Shown: positions 59,713-64,000 of the stretch, piece after piece
Layout of the letters: each line of letters opens with the position of its first letter
Numbering within the stretch: the first letter of the stretch is position 1
Source of the DNA: Bdellovibrio sp. NC01
GTDB taxonomy: Bacteria > Bdellovibrionota > Bdellovibrionia > Bdellovibrionales > Bdellovibrionaceae
DNA length: 64,000 nt
Direction of reading: 5' to 3'
NCBI RefSeq assembly: GCF_006874625.1
Contig: NZ_CP030034.1
Location: forward strand, 3,472,001 to 3,536,000
Translations under genes and position numbers: made by a program
The notes under the pieces: generated by a model
Seen by the model: only the letters and a program-made list of their open reading frames with translations
What the model was told of the DNA's origin: nothing
Databases searched by the model: none

Positions 59713-61217
59713 AGATCTCTGCACGCAAAAGTGACCTTGCACGCCTTCAGGCTTACATGGTTGGTGACGCTCTTAAATCTAAGAACCCACAATTGGAAAT
59801 CGAATATCGCTTTACGGAGTCGTTGGGCGATAAAAATCTGACAGACCCTTTGTGGAAAATTCCCCAAAAAGGTGTTTTCACAGAAGACTTCATGAACGAA
59901 TTGCTGAATGGCGATACGGACATGGTCGTGCATTCATGGAAAGACCTTCCAACGGAGCCTAAAACACAATCTGCGATCGTTGCGACTCTACCGCGCGCGG
60001 ATCAGCGTGATTTGTTGTTGGTTAAAAAATCTCATTTCGAAAAATTGCGTTCCTCAAAAGCGATGCGTGTTTTCAGTTCTTCGCCTCGTCGAGAATACAA
60101 CCTGACGGGTTTCTTTAAAACGCATTTGCCGTTTGCTTTGGAATCGGTGCGCTTTGAAAGCGTGCGTGGCAATATCGCGACTCGCGTGCGTAAGCTTTTG
60201 GAAAATCCTGAAGTCGACGGCTTGATCGTTGCGAAAGCCGCACTCGATCGTTTGTTGAGTGTGCCGCAAGATGAATTCAAAGAAAGCCAACGCGAACTTC
60301 GTTCTTACTTAGCACAAGTGGAATGGGTAGCTCTGCCATTGTCGGTGAATCCAAACGCCGCAGCCCAAGGTGCGTTGGCGGTTGAAATTAAAAATGGTCG
60401 TTCTGATTTGGCAGCGATGCTTGCTGAAATCAATGATCCAGTGACATTCGCCTGCGCTGAAAGCGAAAGAAAAACTTTGGCAAGCTTCGGTGGCGGTTGC
60501 CATCAGAAGATCGGTATTGCGGTTTTATCTCGCCCTTACGGTCACATCACGATGTTGAAGGGTTTGACGGATGCGGGTGTTGTTTTAGACAAACATGAAC
60601 TTGCGGCCTCGACTGCACTTCCTAAATTCTCTGCCGAACAAATGTGGGCTTCTGAGGCCTCTTCACAACGTCAGGCTTTAAATAATTGGTCTTTGCCTGC
60701 TGGCACAAACGCTTTGTATGTGGCGCGCAGTGAAGCTTGGCCGGAAAAATTGACCGCAAACGCACAAGATTACTTTGTGTGGACTGCGGGGCTTAAAACG
60801 TGGAAAAACTTAGCGCAAAAAGGTATATGGGTTCACGGATGCTCGGAAAGCCTTGGTGAACAGGAAGAAGCGCGCATCGATGTTCTTGGTGGCAAATTAA
60901 CATGGGCGAAATTATCTCATGAAACAGGTTACCAAGAAAACGCAGCGGTGATGCCTTTGGTTGCAACCTATTCGCTGAGTGCGGAAATGAAATTGCCTGA
61001 AGTTGCGAAAACCGAAAGCTTCTTCTGGGCCAGTGGCAGCCAGTTCTTGCAAGCCGCAGAACAAGCGCCAGAAATTTTGAACAAACATCATGCCTGCGGG
61101 CCTGGCAACACTTACAAAGTGATTCGTCAGTATCTTGAAGAAAAAAATAAGTTTGATGCAAAACACCTGCAAGTGTTTTTGGATCAAGAGGACTGGAGAA
61201 AACAATGCACAAAGTAA
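59703..61217 (+). CDS. hemC: Porphobilinogen deaminase fused to uroporphyrinogen-III synthase-like domain
   Basis: A 504-residue fusion. Residues 1-300 are Hem[27 protein letters not shown] with catalytic Asp81, and [11 protein letters not shown], where Cys266 binds the dipyrromethane cofactor. Residues about 305-504 look like a HemD domain ([24 protein letters not shown] ... [17 protein letters not shown] ... [11 protein letters not shown]), shorter than usual. Together they turn porphobilinogen into uroporphyrinogen III. It overlaps hemA and hemL. Confidence 0.88.
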   Translation: MRLKISARKSDLARLQAYMVGDALKSKNPQLEIEYRFTESLGDKNLTDPLWKIPQKGVFTEDFMNELLNGDTDMVVHSWKDLPTEPKTQSAIVATLPRADQRDLLLVKKSHFEKLRSSKAMRVFSSSPRREYNLTGFFKTHLPFALESVRFESVRGNIATRVRKLLENPEVDGLIVAKAALDRLLSVPQDEFKESQRELRSYLAQVEWVALPLSVNPNAAAQGALAVEIKNGRSDLAAMLAEINDPVTFACAESERKTLASFGGGCHQKIGIAVLSRPYGHITMLKGLTDAGVVLDKHELAASTALPKFSAEQMWASEASSQRQALNNWSLPAGTNALYVARSEAWPEKLTANAQDYFVWTAGLKTWKNLAQKGIWVHGCSESLGEQEEARIDVLGGKLTWAKLSHETGYQENAAVMPLVATYSLSAEMKLPEVAKTESFFWASGSQFLQAAEQAPEILNKHHACGPGNTYKVIRQYLEEKNKFDAKHLQVFLDQEDWRKQCTK

Positions 61218-62485
61218 CATCTGAAGAATTATTCCAACGCGCCCTGAAGGTGGCACCAGGTGGTGTTCACTCTCCTGTTCGTTCTTTTAAAGGCCTTGAT
61301 CGTGCACCTGTTTTCTTTAAACAAGCTGAAGGTGCTTTCCTGACTTCCGTTGAAGACAAAAAGTACATCGACTTCTGCCAAAGCTTTGGTCCATTGATTT
61401 TGGGTCACCGCGATCCTGAAGTAGCTGAAGAAGTTCATCGCATGGTTGATACCGCTTGGACTTTCGGCGCAACAGAAATTTATTCTTTGGAACTGGCAGA
61501 GTGGATCACTTCAACTTTGCCATTCATGCAAAAACTTCGTTTCGTTTCTTCGGGTACGGAAGCTGTGATGTCAGCATTGCGTGTGGCACGTGCAGCCACA
61601 GGCCGTAGCAAGATTTTGAAATTTGAAGGTTGCTATCATGGTCACGTTGATAACTTGCTTGTTAAAGCAGGTTCAGGTCTTGCTGGTGCATCGGCTTCTT
61701 CTTCGGCAGGTATTTCTGCAGAAGTTGCGGCGACAACTGTTGTTGCGCCACTTGATGACGAAGCGAAATTAGCTGAAGTATTCGCAGCTCAAGGTAAAGA
61801 TATCGCTGCGGTGATCATCGAACCACTTCCAGCGAACTATGGTCTTTTGATTCAACGCCAAGAATTCTTGCAAAAAGTTTCTGAGCTTTGCAAAAAGAAC
61901 GGTTCATTGTTGATCTTTGACGAAGTTATTTCTGGTTTCCGTGTTGGCTTGGCTGGCATGGTTGAAAAAACAGGTATCACTCCGGATCTAGTGACTTACG
62001 GTAAAATCATCGGTGGTGGTTTCCCAGTAGGTTGCTACGGCGGTCGCGCGGAATTGATGAACATGGTTGCACCAAGCGGTGACGTTTACCAAGCCGGCAC
62101 ATTGTCAGCAAATCCAATCGGTATGCGTGCAGGTCTTGTGACTTTAAAGAAAATGCAACGCCTTGACGGTTGGAATGTTCTAGAAAAACGCACGCAAAAA
62201 TTCGTTCAAACATTGCGTGATGGTTTTGCGAAAAAAGGTTTGCCGTTGAAAGTTGAACAGCACTCTTCGTTGTTCTGGATTCACGGTAATTCAACAAACA
62301 CAATCCGTACGATCGAGCAAATCCCTGCGGACCAAGGTGCGACTTTCAAAAAGTTGTTCCTGAAGTCTTTGGATAAAGGTGTTTACTTGGCTCCAAACGC
62401 TTACGAAGTTGGTTTCGTATCAATGGCTCACTCGGATGAGCTTTTGGCAGAAGCTGCCCACATCATCATTGATTCAGCAGAGTAA
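61205..62485 (+). CDS. hemL: Glutamate-1-semialdehyde 2,1-aminomutase
   Basis: A 426-residue PLP enzyme forming [45 protein letters not shown] and the PLP Lys267 in [17 protein letters not shown] are typical. It overlaps hemC by 13 bp and ends 5 bp before a sensor kinase gene. It begins [14 protein letters not shown], as usual. Confidence 0.96.
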   Translation: MHKVTSEELFQRALKVAPGGVHSPVRSFKGLDRAPVFFKQAEGAFLTSVEDKKYIDFCQSFGPLILGHRDPEVAEEVHRMVDTAWTFGATEIYSLELAEWITSTLPFMQKLRFVSSGTEAVMSALRVARAATGRSKILKFEGCYHGHVDNLLVKAGSGLAGASASSSAGISAEVAATTVVAPLDDEAKLAEVFAAQGKDIAAVIIEPLPANYGLLIQRQEFLQKVSELCKKNGSLLIFDEVISGFRVGLAGMVEKTGITPDLVTYGKIIGGGFPVGCYGGRAELMNMVAPSGDVYQAGTLSANPIGMRAGLVTLKKMQRLDGWNVLEKRTQKFVQTLRDGFAKKGLPLKVEQHSSLFWIHGNSTNTIRTIEQIPADQGATFKKLFLKSLDKGVYLAPNAYEVGFVSMAHSDELLAEAAHIIIDSAE

Positions 62486-62490
62486 GAAGC

Positions 62491-63339
62491 ATGATGAAGA
62501 AACTCCTTAAACCTAATGTGAAAACGTTGCTTGCGATCATCTGGTTCGCATTCACGTTTTCGCTTGTAACATGGTGGTGGATTTTCTTCCTTTTGCGTTT
62601 CCAATCTTCTGCTTCACACCGCATGTTCGCTTGGGAAGGTAGCATCTTGATTGCTGCCATCCTGATCGGCGGTATCGCATTGATCGTCTTCAGTTACCGC
62701 GATCAAAAACGTCATCAGCGTTTGCGCTTCTTCTTTTCAACTTTCAGTCACGATATCAAGACATCGATTGCTCGCCTGCGCCTGCAAGCGGAAGTTCTGG
62801 AAGAAGATCTTAATGGCAACAACAGCCCGGTGATGAAACGTTTGATTCAAGATATTCAGCGTTTAGACCTGCAACTGGAAAACTCTTTGCTGCTAGCAAA
62901 CCTTGAAGAAGGCCACATGCTTCGCGAAGACGTTTCTTTGAATACGCTCTTCGGGTCTTTGAAGAACGAATTCCCTGATTTGTCGTTAGAAATCGAAAAA
63001 GAAGCTTCCATCAAAGGCGATCGTCGCGCTTTGATGAGTGTTTTTAGAAATCTTCTGCAAAACGCTGTCTTGCATGGCAAAGCGGATACGATTCGTATTA
63101 AGGTCCGTGCCTTAAACTCTCACCGTTTGGAAATTGTGGTTTCTGATAACGGCTTAGGTTTTAAGGGACATCTTAACAAACTAGGTTCCGAGATTTTAAT
63201 TTCCACAGATTCACGCGGCAACGGTATCGGTCTGCTTATCACCAAACGTCTTCTTGAAAAGATGAATGGTGACGTAAAATTTGAATCAAAAGAAAATGCT
63301 GGCTTTAGCTCTATCATTCAAGTGGAGGGTCGTCTGTGA
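62491..63339 (+). CDS. Short-loop membrane histidine kinase linked to the heme operon
   Basis: A 282-residue kinase. TM1 about 12-35, an external loop of only about 15 residues, TM2 about 51-68, then HisKA with His87 (TFSHDIKTSIARLRLQ) and an ATPase domain (VFRNLLQNAVLHGKA, SDNGLGF, RGNGIGLLI). No HAMP. The tiny loop points to membrane or intramembrane sensing. It starts 5 bp after hemL and overlaps the response regulator by 4 bp. Confidence 0.88.
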   Translation: MMKKLLKPNVKTLLAIIWFAFTFSLVTWWWIFFLLRFQSSASHRMFAWEGSILIAAILIGGIALIVFSYRDQKRHQRLRFFFSTFSHDIKTSIARLRLQAEVLEEDLNGNNSPVMKRLIQDIQRLDLQLENSLLLANLEEGHMLREDVSLNTLFGSLKNEFPDLSLEIEKEASIKGDRRALMSVFRNLLQNAVLHGKADTIRIKVRALNSHRLEIVVSDNGLGFKGHLNKLGSEILISTDSRGNGIGLLITKRLLEKMNGDVKFESKENAGFSSIIQVEGRL

Positions 63340-64000
63340 AAAGAAAGATCCTTTTAGTTGAAGATGATTTATCGCTGGGTGAAACGCTGACAGAACGTCT
63401 GCGTAAAGACTATGACGTCGAATGGGGTAAGACCCTGGCTGACGCGTGGAACTTGTTTTCTAAAGGCAAAGATTTTGATCTTGTGCTTTTAGATGTGGGC
63501 CTTCCTGATGGCAGTGGCTTTGAATTAGCCGCTAAAATCAAAGAGGTTTCCCCGGTGTTGTTTTTATTCCTGACAGCACAGGCCGACGCCGAGTCGCGCT
63601 TACAAGGGTTTGAGTTGGGTGCGGAAGAATATATTCCGAAGCCATTCCATCTTAAGGAATTACTGATTCGTGTGAAACACGTTTTGGATGCGCATGCACC
63701 CGTTCGTGAAATCGCATTGGACAATTGTGTGATTAATTTTACAAACATGTCGGTAAAGAAAAAATCAGGTCAGATTGAATATCCGCCTGTGACTGACATG
63801 AAGATCTTGCAGTTATTAATTGATAAATCGCCCCGAGTACTCAGCCGTGATGAAATCATGAATGAGATTTGGGGCGTTGATAAAAATCCCAGCGTTCGCA
63901 CCATCGACAATACAATTGTCCGCCTAAGACAACTCTTGGGTGACGACGGAGAAAAATACATCCGCTCTGTTCGCGGTGTGGGCTATCAATGGGCTACGGA
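63336..64000 (+). CDS. OmpR-family response regulator (truncated by window end)
   Basis: Partial gene, at least 221 codons. GTG start at 63336 overlapping the kinase stop. Receiver: LLVEDD, phospho-acceptor Asp in LVLLDVGLPDGSG, Lys in YIPKPF. Winged helix: LSRDEIMNEIWGVDKNPSVRTIDNTIVRLRQ and IRSVRGVGYQW, as in OmpR. Only the last residues may be missing. Partner of the upstream kinase. Confidence 0.9.
   Translation, partial: MKRKILLVEDDLSLGETLTERLRKDYDVEWGKTLADAWNLFSKGKDFDLVLLDVGLPDGSGFELAAKIKEVSPVLFLFLTAQADAESRLQGFELGAEEYIPKPFHLKELLIRVKHVLDAHAPVREIALDNCVINFTNMSVKKKSGQIEYPPVTDMKILQLLIDKSPRVLSRDEIMNEIWGVDKNPSVRTIDNTIVRLRQLLGDDGEKYIRSVRGVGYQWAT

Noticed and set aside
1-64000. tRNA, rRNA, CRISPR, IS or prophage genes
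   Set aside because: I looked for cloverleaf-like, repeat-spacer and transposase features and saw none; a tRNAscan-type run was not possible.

Overview
The window is one dense stretch of a Gram-negative, flagellated bacterial chromosome. It has an outer membrane (an Mla-type lipid transporter, many predicted lipoproteins, a beta-barrel protein) and a complete C5 heme pathway segment. The flagellar gene order, the TrmFO/YacG/HU/PfkA complement, the many TTG and GTG starts with clear Shine-Dalgarno (SD) sequences, and the many two-component systems and secreted orphan proteins fit the Bdellovibrio group (Bdellovibrionota) best. This is recognition by eye, not a database result, and I do not name a species.

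Layout. 1-4.5 kb: a frameshifted, partial regulator, an Lgt-family enzyme, a zinc-protease-like secreted protein, a lipoprotein, YacG and HU. 4.5-10.2 kb: PfkA and a full branched-chain amino-acid-type ABC transporter (livJHMGF order). 10.2-12.3 kb: an OmpR/EnvZ-type two-component pair. 12.5-28.6 kb: one long minus-strand flagellar operon, read as AMIN-TPR protein, AAA+ regulator, flgB, flgC, fliE, fliF, fliG, fliH, fliI, fliJ, MotE-like, fliK, flgD, small flagellar-operon protein, flgE. 28.7-33.2 kb: a divergent operon with a lipoprotein, MlaE, MlaF, MlaD and two uncharacterised envelope proteins. 33-41.9 kb: mixed genes (a 646-residue secreted protein, an S1 protease lipoprotein, DciA-like, TrmFO, a periplasmic binding protein, Tdk, MltF-like, a small membrane protein). 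41.9-50 kb: glmU-glmS facing an M14 peptidase/HAD/sensor kinase/NtrC-type regulator cluster. 50-57.7 kb: a Cys-rich secreted protein, a LysR regulator, an agmatinase-family enzyme, MutY, a TolB-like lipoprotein and envelope proteins. 57.7-64 kb: hemB diverging from hemA-hemCD-hemL, followed with almost no gap by a two-component pair that runs off the window.

How the parts work together. The flagellar operon builds the basal body, export apparatus and hook. The two genes at its head (a 925-residue AMIN-TPR protein and an AAA+ regulator lacking the sigma-54 contact loop) are translationally coupled to flgB and are the best candidates for something undescribed. A perfect 20-bp palindrome overlaps the predicted promoter of this operon. 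The heme block has a reduced glutamyl-tRNA reductase, a HemC-HemD fusion, and a sensor kinase/regulator pair apparently in the same transcript. Several genes have a short hairpin touching or just upstream of their SD sequence.

I saw no rRNA, tRNA, CRISPR array, insertion sequence or prophage. The only gap over about 300 bases without a convincing gene is 12275-12714, which holds a promoter/operator region and two strong hairpins.
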